DNA of 64,000 nt from Anaeromyces robustus (Eukaryota > Neocallimastigomycota > Neocallimastigomycetes > Neocallimastigales > Neocallimastigaceae): positions 130,001 to 194,000 of the forward strand of contig MCFG01000061.1 of assembly GCA_002104895.1 (NCBI GenBank), in the 5' to 3' direction. A program made the translations under genes and the position numbers. Below the pieces are notes generated by a model that saw only the letters and a program-made list of their open reading frames with translations, was not told the DNA's origin and did not search any database. Of the stretch, positions 27,690-41,836 are shown in pieces (the first letter of the stretch is position 1; the number at the start of each line of letters is the position of its first letter).

Positions 27690-30082
27690 TTTTCCTATTC
27701 TCTATTTATCTATTTGTCTATTTATTTATTTATTTACTTATATATTTATATATTATATTTATTTATTTTATTTACTTTATTTACTTTATTTATAAATAAA
27801 TAAAAGAAATTACTTTAAAAAAAAAAAAAAAAGAATGAAAAAGAAAAAACAAGTGAAATTCTATTTACACTATATATTTCTTTATGAAAATTCTTTTTTT
27901 AAAAAATAAATTAATTTTTTTTTTTCTTTTATAAATGAATGACAAAAAGCATAAATTAAAAATTAATGTAAATGTAAATACATGTATATACATGATATTA
28001 CATTAGAAATTACAAGCCATATCTACTAACTTTTTGAAAAAAAAAAGTATAAAAATAATAATATTATATCAATCCTAAAAATAAAACTTTTTAAATAAAT
28101 AAACTGAATAATATAATACTTTAAAAAATAAAATAATATTATGCAGATAAATTAGTAAAATTAGTGAAAAAATAACATGTATAAATAATAATAAAAAAAA
28201 ATAACATCAATAAAAAAATATATTATTCAGTTTTGATTTGTATACTTTCATAATAAATAAATAGTTTATAATGAAAATATAAATTAATGTATATACATCA
28301 TGTTACATGAAAATATACAAGCCATATTATGTCATTTCCAAATCTGATAAAAATCTTTTCATTATACTATTTTATAATAATAAATTTAATATAACATATA
28401 TAATAATAAAACATACATAATAATAAATTAAATTACCTTAATATTATAAAATGAAAAAAAAAAATTTTTTTTTATATTAATTCTCTCAAATGACATTTTT
28501 TTTTATAACATAAATAATTAAATTGCATTATAATTTAATATATATAATATTTATAATATTTTTATATTAATTGTCATTTTAAAAAAATTTTTCTTATCAT
28601 AATAATAAAGTAATATATGTAATATATGATTTTAATTACTTAATTACTATTAATATTTTTCACTTTATTAAAATAATAATAATAATCTATAATTAATATA
28701 TATTATTATATAATTAATATATTATTATATAATTAATATATAAGATAGGTAATTAATATATATGATATATAATTAATATATTATTAGATATATAATTAAT
28801 ATATAGTAATAATATATTTTCTTTTGAAAGAAATTCTTTAATTTATTAATTATAATTCTTTCTTTTCAATCTGTGCAAGAAAAATCAAATTCAAAACAAT
28901 GGATTGGTTTATTACTGTTAAAGAATTTTTATTTAATAATTTTTCATTTTTCATTTATTATTTAATATTTTATTAATAAAAAAAAAAAAAAAACAAAAAT
29001 TATATAATAATAAACTTTATTTAATAATAAAATATTAGTTTATTATTTATTGTATTAGATTTTTTTTTTAATTGAAATAACGTCAAACCATGAAAATTAA
29101 ATAATATAATATAAAATGTATTTACACTTAATTGTATTGTATAAAGAAAAAAAATATATATATATATTTATTAAGTTAGTTTATTTCATTATATTTTAAC
29201 AACTTCTCAATTAAGCTTAATTATCTAATTTATCAAAAATTGCATACTATATAGATGCTGAAATCAAATCCTTCAAATGCATCTTTCTTTTTCTCACTTT
29301 TGGCTTTTAAGTGATTTTGTTCTAGCTGTAATTAAATGGAAAATGCTTAACTCATCGAAATTGTTTTTTTTTTTTTTTTTTTTACTTCCAACTTCTTTTA
29401 TATATTAAATAATAATAATAATAATAATTATAATAATAATGAATAATAATAATGAATAATAATGAATAATAATAAATAATAATATTTAATAGATTGCTGA
29501 TATGATAAGATAAAAGTTAACAATTCTTAATAAAAATGATAAATTAATAAATGGAATTTATAAATGATTTTTTTTTTATGTTAATTGGTAAAAATAAATA
29601 ATTGAAACAAATAATGAAAGTATATAATTAAATATGCAAATAAAATAATAAATAATAATAATTAAAAAATTAAAATATATCTATTTAATAGTAATAAAAT
29701 CATGATTATATTAAAATTATGTTTTATTATTAATAGATTATAAATGTAATTATTTAATAGATTTTTTTTTTATTTATTTATAAAAAACATATATATTTAT
29801 ATATAATATATATTTTTTTCCTTTTGATATATATTCTTTTATAAAAATTGTTCCTTTATCCTTTTTTTAAAATGTATATATATATATTTTTTTTTTTATT
29901 TCTTATGAAAAATATATTTATTTATAGTTAAATAAATAGCTGGTTATCTATTTGTAGTTAATATTATAAGTAAAAAAAAAATTTTTTTTTAATATGTTTA
30001 TAATTTTAAAAATTATATATTTAATATTTAGTTATTGAAAAGAAAGTTCATTTTCAAGTGGTAATATTATGATTATTTATTA

Positions 30083-30139
<57 letters not shown>

Positions 30140-31017
30140 TCATTCTATATTCAACTTTTCTGACATAAAATATTACAATACACATATATTTAAAACTTTA
30201 AATGATAAAAATAAAAAAAAAAAAAATTTTTTTTTACTTGATTATATAAATATGTAATATATTTGTACTATCCATTAATAAATTCTATTATAAAAAGAAG
30301 TATTATATATATATATATATATTTAATGTTCTTTAATTTTAATTTTGTGTGTGTGTGTGTGCTATAATATATATATATATATTCTTTATTCTACTCTTTA
30401 TTATAAACTTCATATATATATATATATTTGGTTATAGATAGATTAATAAAACTTTATTATAAAATAAATAAAATAGAGAAAAGTTTTTATGTCTATAGTT
30501 AATGCATAAAACTTTTATTTAAGTTATATTGAAGATATAATTAGATCTAATCAGGTCTTGAATATTATATTCTTATATCCTTTTAAAAGTTTATAATTTA
30601 CCTTCAATATAGAAAATAATAAAATATAAGATAATGAGAAAAACAAAAAAAAGTTAGTAATAATAATAATTAGTTCTTTATCAAAAAGAATTCTTCACAT
30701 TTTTTTAAAAAAAAAAAAAAAAAAAACCGACTTGGACAATAATAATATAAATTGTTGAGAAAGAGGGGAAAGTAAATCAAAAAAAAATTTTTTTTTTGAA
30801 ATGAAATTAATATTAATACAAAATACAAATATATATATATATATATTTGGTATTAACGAATAATGTAACCTAACTTCTTTATAAATATTAAATTGAAATT
30901 TTTCTATATAATTTTTTATTTTTGTATAAAAAAAAAAAAAAAACTAATAAGAGGATAATAATAATAATAATAATTATAAAATATCAATAATAGATAGATG
31001 TAGGAAGTAAAAATTCT

Positions 31018-31064
<47 letters not shown>

Positions 31065-31123
31065 CTCGAAAATTAAAGGAATATTACCATTTAAAATGAA
31101 AAATAAGAGAATAAAATTTTTTT
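27690..31123. other. Intergenic region, includes copy 1 of a segmental duplication
   Basis: No gene is supported. A diverged local repeat is visible: about 27955-28030 and 28270-28330 share TTAATGTA..., ACATGATATTACAT-like and ACAAGCCATAT segments. Also present are a (TTA)n array (about 30080-30140), a GT microsatellite (30345-30361) and T homopolymers including 44 T at 31021-31064. Confidence 0.6.
30140..30512 (+). repeat. Segmental duplication, copy 1
   Basis: Similar in order and sequence to 33878-34430. Shared blocks: TTCATTCTA..CTTTTCT..ACATAAAA, TTTGTACTATC, a TA-rich tract, (GT)n, TTCTTTATTCTACT, TTATAGATAGATTAATAAAA, CTATTATAAAATAAAT and ATAGTTAATG. Copy 2 lies upstream of the LURP-one-related gene; no matching gene is recognisable next to copy 1. 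Confidence 0.7.
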
Positions 31124-31637
31124 TTTTTTTACTCAATTTTTTTTTTTTTTTTTTTTTTTGGCACACAATTTGTACGTCAACTTTATTGAATTTAAATATT
31201 AAAATACATGAATCATAAAAAAAACACATAATGAAAAAAAAATGATACTAAAAAAAAATAAAAACCAGTAAAATATTATAGATAATAATAGATAATACTG
31301 GAGGAAAAAAAGAAGTATAATAATATTTAAAAACAATAAATCCATACAGCCCTTAATTCTAAATATAGAATTAAAGTAAAATTGATCTATCCTATTCCAC
31401 TAGGGTCGGAAATAGGATCGGCATTTGCCCTACTAGGCTGTCCTACTGTGTTATCAGCATTGACGTTCCTGGAGAGGTTGGTTTTAAATTTATTGAATAA
31501 TATATGTTGTCCTTTACAGACAACAGGCATGATATCATTCAATAGAGCCGCAGATCGCAACAAGAATGGGGATTTTGAATAAGTACCAGATTCAGTCTGA
31601 CACTTAAACAAACATTCCCATTCCTTTTTTTACTCAA
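31124..31637 (-). mobile_element. LINE copy B: 3'-end fragment with target-site duplication
   Basis: The element is about 31137-31624 on the minus strand, made of the last 74 codons of the LINE ORF (31611-31387), the 3' UTR and a poly(A) tail. The flanks share TTTTTTTACTCAA (31124-31136 and 31625-31637). The T-rich part of the repeat overlaps element sequence, so the duplication is at least TTACTCAA. The tail ends GTGTGCC(A)n rather than GTGTGCCAT(A)n. Confidence 0.88.
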
Positions 31638-32354
31638 AGTTTAGTTAAAAATTAATGATTAGAAAATGACAAGTTTTAAGTGACAAAAAATAGTTGTAAA
31701 AGTAACTTCAAGATATTTATAATAATAAAGATATTTTTAAAGGAGGAGAAGGGAGGAATTTTTTTTTTTTTATGAATATCAAGAAGAGAAATAAAATAAA
31801 ATAAAAAAAATAGATAAGGTCAAAATAACTCAAAAGGAATTTTTGTTTTTTTGTCTTTTTGTTTTTTTGTTTTTTTAAAGCACACAAATTTGTACATCAT
31901 CTATTTTCAATTATTATTTTTTATTTCAATAATTCTTTTATTTTTTATTTTTTTTATTTTTTATTTAAACTTTTTTTTTTTTATTTTTTATTTTTTTATT
32001 CTCTATCTTTTATTTAATTATTATAAAAATACATATATTTATTAGAAATTATTATTTATTGAAAATTATATATTATAGATTATTTTATTAACAATAATTT
32101 AAATTAAATCTAATGAACAATTTTAAAAATAAAAATAAAAATAAAAAAAAAAATATTAAATCAATAATAATATAATTTTTTAAAAGATAGTTACAGAGCA
32201 TTATTATTTAAATTTATAAAATTTATTTTTTTTTTTTTTGTTTTTTATTTTATAAATTAAATTTAATTAAATCAAATTAAATTATTGTTAATAATAATAA
32301 TAATATTATTATTATTTTTTCCCTCTCTTTTTTCTCTCTTTTTTTTTTTTTTTT
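31638..32354. other. Intergenic region with a variant LINE/SINE-like tail
   Basis: Apart from the short tail at 31867-31900, only homopolymers and TTA/TTTTA repeats are seen between LINE copy B and the LURP-one-related gene. Confidence 0.6.
31867..31900 (-). repeat. Variant retroelement 3' tail (GTGTGCTTTAAA type)
   Basis: On the minus strand it reads GATGTACAAATTTGTGTGC followed by TTTAAAAAAAC. This resembles the main LINE tail GACGTACAAATTGTGTGCCAT but ends in TTT. Nothing coding precedes it, so it may be another extremely short insertion from a related family. Confidence 0.5.
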
Positions 32355-33128
32355 TTAAGAGATAGTACAGAGAAAAGCAAGAGGTAAAGTTGCTAAACTT
32401 GCAGTTTGATCATTAATTTTTTGTTTCATTTCTTCAATTTTTAAAACGATAACACCAATACCTAATAAAAACATAAAATCAACCATAGGAGCAACTTCTA
32501 CAGTAACTGCTGGTCTTTCTGGGTATGTTTTTATTTTTTTTATAGCACCAATCAAAGCTTCATTATCTTTACCCTTATTACAATAAAAAGAATAATGTTT
32601 TTTAAATTTATCATTATATTTATCATATCTCATTACTAATTCTTCTATTTCATTGGTGGCTTTATTATAAACCGTAATTTTAAAACGTTTTACATCAGCA
32701 GTAACTTTTGATGAAGTTTCAATAGATGCAAAAGTTTCCATTCTATTATCCCCTTTATAGATTATTAAAGGTTTTTTATTAATATTTTCCAAATTTATTA
32801 TTGAATTTAAAATTGGCTTATTATCTTCACCGTAAATTATGACTTTATGATCTTCATCTTTACATTGAAATTCTTCATAACCTTCACTGTCAGTAATATC
32901 AATAACATTACTATGATTTTTATTTTGTTTTAAGGTATATACTATATGTTTATTAGTAACATATTAATCATCAATAACTAAAATTTTATGATCTGGTATA
33001 TTAATGAAATCATTATAAACTCCATTGGTATCATCAATAGGTGAATCAATATATCCAGGGGTATATGGTGGTGGTTCTAAAGAAGTAGAATTTTGTTGAT
33101 TTTGGGATACTTCTAATTCTCTTGTCAT
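32355..33128 (-). pseudogene. LURP-one-related (LOR/tubby-like fold) protein with one in-frame stop
   Basis: From the ATG at 33128 (MTRELEVSQNQQNSTSLEPP) one frame runs 257 codons to the stop at 32355, broken only by TAA at 32966-32964 (codon 55, in ILVIDD-stop-YVTNKHIVYTL). An AAA-to-TAA change is the simplest origin, since Lys would fit. After a Pro-rich N-terminus (PPPYTPGYIDSP), the LOR features are: a YEEFQCKDEDHKVIIYG strand pair, an ITVYNKATNEIEELVM segment, and the C-terminal VTVEVAPMVDFMFLLGIGVIVLKIE, which matches the family's V-APGVD-hydrophobic helix. The family has a tubby-like beta-barrel around a central helix; plant members act in defence and the fungal role is unknown. There is no signal peptide. 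A downstream Met (32792, 145 aa) would remove half the barrel. The rest of the frame is intact, so the stop is recent, polymorphic or a sequence error. Confidence 0.75.
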
Positions 33129-33244
33129 TTTTATTATTTATTATTTATTATTAATTATTTATTATTTATTATTATTAATTATTATTTATTATTTATTATT
33201 TATTATTAATTATTATTAATTATTATTAATTATTATTAATTATT

Positions 33245-33320
<76 letters not shown>

Positions 33321-33877
33321 TATATATATTTATTATTAAAAATATAAAATAAAATAAAAACAAAAATAAAAATAAAATAGTTAATATTTATATAAAATAA
33401 TTAATTAGATAAAGGCTACATTTTGTTTTATTATTTCTATTATTCTTGTAGAAAAATCTAATTTTTTTTTTATTTTTATGATTATTATATTAGATCGAGG
33501 TCATTCTTTATTGTAATTGTATCATATTTATTAAATAATTTTATTTAATAAATATTGCTTGTAAAATAAATTAATCAATTTATTTTTTGGCTGAAAAAAC
33601 AAATGATTTAATTTTGGTAGGATTCATTTTTATTATTCTTTAAAGTTTATTATTCATTTATTATTTATTATATTATTTATTATATTATTGGATGATTTAG
33701 AAATGGCAGTTAAATTATATTTAATCTCTTTTTTTTTTTTTTTTTTCAAACTAAAACTCTCCTTTAATGAATTTTTTTAATAATTTATAATTACATATAT
33801 AATTACATATTTAATATAATTATATTGTTTTATTTATTTAAAATATTATTATTAAACCATGAACCATGATTAACTAA

Positions 33878-34430
33878 CTATCATTTTTCATTCTACTTTT
33901 CTAACATAAAAAACTAATATTATAATTAAGATTATTACTAACCACATTTAATATATTTAAAAATTTTAAAAGTTAAAAATTAAAAAAAATTTTTTAAACT
34001 TGGTTATATAATAAATAAATAATAAATTTGTACTATCTATTCAAAAATAAAAAAAAAAATAAAAAATATCATATAAATATTATATATTTTATATAAATAT
34101 TATATATTTTATATAAATATTATATATTTTATATATTTTATATATTTTATATATTTTATATATTTTATATATTTTATATATTTTATATATTTTATATATT
34201 TTATATAAATATTATATAATTAATTATAATATTTTTTACTTTTATTTACTTTTATTTGTGTGTGTGTGTGTGTGTGTTGTATGTGATTTATAATTTATTT
34301 AAATAGATTCTTTATTCTACTTTTACTTTATTCTACTTTTTATTATAATATTTGTTATAGATAGATTAATAAAATCTATTATAAAATAAATAGAATAAAG
34401 AAAAAATTTTAGGATATAGTTAATGTATTA
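33878..34430 (+). repeat. Segmental duplication, copy 2
   Basis: Partner of 30140-30512, in the same orientation. It differs by an expanded TATATTTTATA array (about 34065-34215) and many small changes, so the duplication is old. It lies about 750 bp upstream of the LURP-one-related gene. Confidence 0.7.
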
Positions 34431-34935
34431 TATATTATATATATTATATCCTATATTATATTCTTAATTATTTTTATGCTTTAGTGACTTTTTAAATATT
34501 TTTTATTCTTGATTATTTTATTTTTAATAACTTTTAAAAAAAATTTTAATTTTTTTAATTGTTATAATAATTCCCTTTTATAATATTTTATTTATTTTTT
34601 TTTTTTATTTTTTACTTTTTTTTTCCTTTAATATATTATATATATAAGAAAATTTTAATAATAAAGAAAGAAAGAAATAGAGTAAAGAAAAGAAAATAAT
34701 AATAGTAATAATAGTAATAATAATACTTGATGTTACTGTCACGTCACAAAAAAAATAATAAATAAATAAATAAATAAATATACAGAAATTTTATTAAAAA
34801 AAAAAAAAAAAAAGAAAAAAAAATTTTTTAAAGAAAAAAAAGAAAAAAAAAATTTTTTTTTATTTTAAACTTTTTTTCTAAAATTTTAAAATAAAATTAC
34901 CCTGCCCTACATAAAAAGTACCTAAAATAAAAATA

Positions 34936-35040
34936 TTACTAATAACAAATCTATTATTATTACTAATACAACGGCTGTATTAATAATAGTTGTATTAATA
35001 ATCGTTGTATTAGTAATAATAATAGATTTGTTATTAGTAA
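34936..35040. repeat. 105-bp near-perfect palindrome (38-bp arms)
   Basis: Left arm 34936-34973 (TTACTAATAACAAATCTATT...AATACAACG) is exactly complementary to 35003-35040. The 29-nt centre (34974-35002) contains two copies of TGTATTAATA. The arms are more complex than the surrounding A+T simple repeats. The shape fits a fold-back MITE or an extruded-cruciform site. No clear target-site duplication was found. Confidence 0.85.
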
Positions 35041-35139
35041 AAAAAAAGAAAGAGAATAATGAATAAAATTTTTCTGTTTTTTAATTATTAATAAAAAATC
35101 TCTTTTCATATTATAACCATTTTACTTTAACATTTACCT

Positions 35140-35200
<61 letters not shown>

Positions 35201-35241
35201 GTACCAATATTATTTATTTATTTATTTATTTATTTAATAGT

Positions 35242-35304
<63 letters not shown>

Positions 35305-35602
35305 TATAATTATTTTAATTATATATTTAAATATTTTTTGTGAATACAAAAATGTATATACATTTGTATACAATATTTATATATATATTTTTATTTTTTT
35401 TAAATTAATTAATTAAATTAAATTAAAATTATTTTATTTTATATTTTGGATTCTATTGTTAACTGTCACATGAAGTATTCCATAATAGGAAATAAAAAAA
35501 AAATGTTGACTCATGAATTAAAAAAGAAAAAAAGAAAATGAAAATAAAAACTAATGATGATAAAACCAAAAACAAAATCTTATTTTTAGTTAGTAACTCT
35601 CT

Positions 35603-35639
<37 letters not shown>

Positions 35640-35953
35640 ACAGTAATATATTTCGTAATTAAATGTATTTATAATTGTATTTTGTATTTCGTATTTACAT
35701 TTTGTATTTTGTATTTTGTATTTCGTATTTTGTAATTTTTTAATTTTTTTTTTTTTAAAATAACATGATGTAATCAACTTAAAAAAAAAAAAAAATTATT
35801 TATTTATTTATTTTTAAATAAGGCTTTCCTTTTCCTTTTCCTTTTCTGAACATTTTTGGATAATTTTTTTTTATAACTTTCCTATATTATAACAAAAATT
35901 GATAAGAATTAACATTTCAATTCAATTCAATATAATTTATTTTATTAATATTC

Positions 35954-36085
<132 letters not shown>

Positions 36086-36695
36086 AATTATATTTATTTA
36101 TTTATTTATTTAATAATAAACAGTTTCGGTATTTAATTATGACTGACTAAAAATAAAAAAAAAAATTAAAAAAACTTTTTTCTTGTGTTTTCTTAAAGCT
36201 GTGCCAATGTTGACTTTAAAAGAGTTTTTCTTTTTGTTTTTTGTTTTTTTGTTTTTTGTTTTTTATAAATAAAAAGTTGACCAAATTATATTTCAAATAA
36301 TATAATGAAACTAAAAATAATAAAACTAAGAATTTAAAAAATAAAAAATAAAAATAAAAATAGCAATAATATAATTATTTGTGTGTATTAAATATCATCC
36401 TTTTATACTTTTATATTATATTAGAATACACTATAGAAATAGAATATGTTTTATGTTTAATAATGACCAAAAAAATGAAATATAAAATATTTCTTGGTAT
36501 CGTTTATAGATGTATAATAATATATACCTAATATATACCTAATATATATTTAAATATTCTATTAATTTATGTATATTTATTTATGAATATATTTATTATT
36601 TATTTATTTGTATTTTGTTTTTTGTTTTATTATGATGATTCATAAAAGTAGCAACGAATAGAAATAGGTTTATTAAAAAAAAAAAGAAATAGTGG

Positions 36696-36736
36696 AATAA
36701 TTAAATGACATAGATGTCATATGTCATTTAATTATT
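36696..36736. repeat. 16-bp perfect inverted repeat
   Basis: AATAATTAAATGACAT (36696-36711) is complementary to 36721-36736, with a 9-nt loop AGATGTCAT. It is followed at 36737-36772 by a direct repeat (CATATATTAGTTAGGG... and CATATATTAGT) around the short palindrome GGTTAACC. Confidence 0.7.
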
Positions 36737-39700
36737 CATATATTAGTTAGGGTTAACCTAGTCATATATTAGTTTTTTAATTAGTTTTTTTTTTTTTTTT
36801 TTTTAAGCTTTATCTCTATTTAATTTCTATTTAATTATATTATGAAATAATGATATAATACAATATAATATAATAATAATGCAGTACAGTGTCAATTATC
36901 ATGTCATGATATCATATCATATCATAAAAAAAAAAGATTTAATACTATTTCTAATTATTAATTATTCCCATATTTTATTTAAATATTTTTTTATTTTTTT
37001 AATTTTTTATTTTTATATCATTTTTTAATTTTAATTTTTATTTCTCTTTATATTAAAATCTTAAATTCTTTTTTATCTTTTATTTATTTTTCTCATCTCT
37101 TAAATAAATTTTCTTTTTTTAAAATTTAATTTGATTTATTAATTAATTAATTAATATAGGATAATCATATATAATCAGTATACTTTTAAATAAATTAAAT
37201 TTTTTTCACCAAAAATGGTACATTTAATTTTAGATAATAAAAATAAAAATAAAAATAAAAATAAAAATAAAAATAAAAATATATATTTATTTTTTTTTTT
37301 TTGTGATAATTAATTACCATTTCTTATTAAATTAATAAATTAATAGTAAGAGATAATAATTAAAAAAAATAAAAAAGTATTAACATATATACATGTTAAA
37401 ATTTTATATTATTTTTTTTGTCTATTTTCTATTATATATTAAAAAAAAAAATACCTTTATTATAATATTATTTTTTTTATATTAAAATTAAAGTATTGAA
37501 ACTATTCATTAGAAACTTTACTAATTCAATAAATAATTAATACATTGAATTTATTTATTTTTTTTTTTTTTTTTTTAATAAATCTAAATGGTTAATTAAA
37601 TAAAAAAAAAAGCAATAATATTAACAATTCAATAATTCTAAAAATTAAAAATTATAATTATAATTACTTTATATTAGTATTAGAATTATTTTAAAATGAC
37701 AGTTTTAATAGATTAAACTATAATATATATCCAATAATTGTAAAAAAAAAAAAATTTTTTTTTTTGATTTAGTTAATCATAGTTTGATAGGGTAAATAAT
37801 AAAAATAAATTAAAAAAAAAAAGACTTTTAAATTTTACATTATTAATTATTATTACCATCCATCTTAACTTATTAATTTTAATTAGCTTTAAATTAATAA
37901 TAATAATAATAATATTTTAAAATATAATATAAAAATAAAATAAAATTAGGTTTTATATGAACTATATTTTTTTTTTTTTAATTGCTTTATATAATATAAA
38001 GTTTATTTAAAATTTTTTATATAATAAATTTTTAAATTTTTTTAATTAAAGATTAAAATAAAATAAAAAATAAATAATAAAAAAAAACTTAATAAAAACA
38101 TATGGAATCTTAACTTTGTGTATAAAATATAAATAATTATAATATTTACTAAAAAAAAAAAATAATAATAATAATAATAATAATAATAGATATTTTAAAT
38201 GAGATGTTACAGAAAAAAAAATTTCTATTTTTATTATTTATTTATTTATTTATTTATTTTTATAATATTACTATTACTATTATTAATTTTTAAATAAATT
38301 AATAATAGTAATGATAATAATAAGAATCTTTAATAAATTATGGTCATTCTTTTTTTTTATTTAATTTTCATAGAAATAATTGAAATTAAAATAGTAAATA
38401 GTTATTCAAACTTTATATTTATATATATATAATATAATTTTTTATATTCTTTTTTTTTTTAAGACTAAAAAAAAAAAAATATATTAAAAAAAGTAATCTA
38501 TTAAAATATTTAGTAAATTAAAAAAAAAAAAAATATATATATATATATACCTCTCTTAATTTATAAAAATATAAAATACTTAAAATGATAATTAAACCTT
38601 AAAAGTCTTTTTTATTATTATTTTTTCTAATCTTAACTAAAACTTAATTGAATAAATTTAGAATTATTATAATGTAATTAAATCATTGATAAAAAAAAAT
38701 AAAATAAAATGTCAAAAGGCAATTCATAACTATAATTATAATAAAAAAAAAAAAAAGTAAAATGAAATAAAATTAACTTGTTATATTTAATTATACAAAT
38801 ATAGTTCATATTATTAAATATATATGTTTATATATAAGTTTAAATATTATTACCATAATATATAGGAAATGTTTTTTTTTTTTACTTTCTTTTTTTCCTA
38901 TAAAAAAAAACATATAAATTTATTACATAGCTAATAAAAAAAAATATTATTTATTTTACTAAATATAAAAATATAAAAATATAAAACATTTGTATCCTTG
39001 TATATAATAATAAATAATAATAATAATAATAAAATCACAACAAAACGTTAATAAAAATTATGAAAATTTAAATCTATTTTTAATTATTACCATGCCAATA
39101 TTTTTTTTTTCTTTTTTAATAAAAAAATAAAAAAATTGGCATTTAAACTTTCATTATGAATAATTTATATTAATATTAATTAATTAATTAGAATACAACA
39201 AATGAACATTTTTTAATTGATTTCTAAATTTTTTTTTTATTAACTAATATAAATTAATTCCTATTTTTTTTTTTTTTTTCAGAATGCCCTTTTTTTTTTT
39301 AAATAAAATTAAAATAAAATAAAATAAAATAAAATAAAATAAAATAAATATAAATATATAAAAAGTAGACAATTGAAATAAATAATTTATGACATATTAA
39401 TTAAAACTCTTTTTTTTTATTTTATTACCAAATAATGATTTTATTTATTTAATTATTTAATTATTATTATTTTAAAAAAAAAAACGAAAATTGGATTTTC
39501 CTATATAATAATAATAATATATTCATAGATAAATAAATATATATATTCTATTATAAATATATTTATAGATAATAAAATTTTATTTATTATGATTCATGAT
39601 ATAAATATAAACTTTAATTTTTAAATAATTTTTTAATTTTTTAATTTTTTTTTTTTTAAAATGACAAAAAATATAATATATAATATAATCTATATTATTA

Positions 39701-39900
39701 TATATTATAAACTAATTACTAAATATATTCTAATACATTATAATAAATTATATTTTAATAGTTATTATGAGGTGTATATAGAAATTTTTTTTTTCCTGTT
39801 ATCCAATAGTTTTTTATGTGGATTTAATTTAGTAATTAAAGATAAATATGATAATAATTTAAAATAAATTCCGTAGAATGTGATGAATGGTGAATTATAA

Positions 39901-39931
<31 letters not shown>

Positions 39932-41523
39932 ATAGATAGATAAATAAATAAATAAATAAACATATAAATGTAAATAATAAATAAATAAATATATAAATAA
40001 ATTCCATAAAATAGAATAGTAACAAATTTAATTAAAATTAATTTAATTATTTAATTTAATTGAATTTTTTAAGAATAATAAAAAGAATAATATTAAATAA
40101 TAAAAGAAATATAAAAAAACAAAAAAATAAATAAAAGATAATAATAATAATAATAATAGTTAATAATAATAATAAAACTAATAATAATAAAATAATAGAT
40201 TATTAATATAGATAAGTTTAGAATATTTATATATTTCTTTTTTTTAGTTAATATTATTCTTTTATTAATAACAATAATAACAAAAAAATGGATAAAATAA
40301 ATAATAATGAATCATGAATAATAAATTATAAATCATAATTAGATGATTGAGATAAAGGTTGTTGTTGTTTGCTATAATTATAATTATAATTATTAATAGA
40401 TATTTAATATTTAATGTTTATTATCTATTTATTATATATTAATTATAATTTATTATATGTTTATATTTATTATTTTAATTATTTAATTTTAATTATAATT
40501 CTATATAATTTCATTTTTTTTTATTTTTAATATGTAACAATAAATTATAACTAACTACTACTACCTAAATAATTAAAAATATAAAAAAAGTTAATAATAA
40601 ACATAATTAATGCAATTATTATTTTTTTATTAAAAAATACCAATGCAAATATTATTATTATGTTTATAATAAAAAGTAAAAAAAATTCTTTTAATTTTCT
40701 ATTAATAAAATTTTCATTTTTCATTTTTTCTAATACTAATCCTTTTTTTATTTTTATTTTTATTTATTTAATGTTTTTCATTCCTTTTTTTTTTTTATTT
40801 TTTATTTTTATTTTAATTTATTAGTAAAAAAAAAAAAAATATTGTAACATAAAATAAACAATTTTTTTGAAAATTATTAATTTAATTAATAATTAATTAA
40901 TTAATTAAAAAAAAACAAAAAAAACAAAAACAAAAATTTAAAATAAAAATTTAAAATAAAAATAAAAATTGAAAAAAATAAAAAATTGTTATAAAATCAT
41001 AATTTTTTAAAATTTAAAATAAAAATAAAAAAAAATATTAATTTTAAAACATAAAACATAAAACATTTATTTTAAAAAAAATAAATAAATAAATAAATAA
41101 TTGGAAATTCATTCTACAGAAATCAAAAAGGGTAAAAAATAAAAAATAAAAAAAAAAGGAAAACAAAAATAATAAAAAAAATAAAACAAATCTAATATAA
41201 TTAATAAAAATAATCGATCAAAGAGTTTTAGAATAATAAATAATTATAAAATAATAAAATAATTATAAATAATAATTAAATAATAATTAAATAATAATTA
41301 AATAATAATAAATAGAAATCTATTGTTTACATTGAAATTTTACCTAATAACCAATTTTTATTTTTTTCTCACTTTTTCATATTCTATAATAATTAAAATA
41401 ATTAAATTATTATTATTTAGAATTATTTATGAGATTAAGTTTTGTTTCTATTTCTACGATTATTTAATAATTGATTGTTTAATTATTTATATTATAATTA
41501 ATAATAATAATAATAATAATAAC

Positions 41524-41554
<31 letters not shown>

Positions 41555-41783
41555 TTAACTATTATTATTATTCATCATTATTATTATTGTTGGTATTATT
41601 ATTTATTATTATTTATTATTATTATTATTATTATTATAAATGTTATTATAAACAATATTAGTATTATTATTATTTATTTACTTATTTATTTATTATTATT
41701 ATTATTATTTATTATTATTAAATAAAGAAAAGAAAAGAGTTCATATTATTAATTATTAATAATAAACATTAATAATTATTCTA

Positions 41784-41836
<53 letters not shown>

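Noticed and set aside
31021-31064. 44-nt T run as the poly(A) tail of another minus-strand retrocopy
   Set aside because: The sequence on its 5' side (31065-31118) has no recognisable gene or element and no target duplication was found.
36745-36765. Interstitial telomere repeat (TTAGGG)
   Set aside because: Only one TTAGGG occurs, with no tandem repetition.
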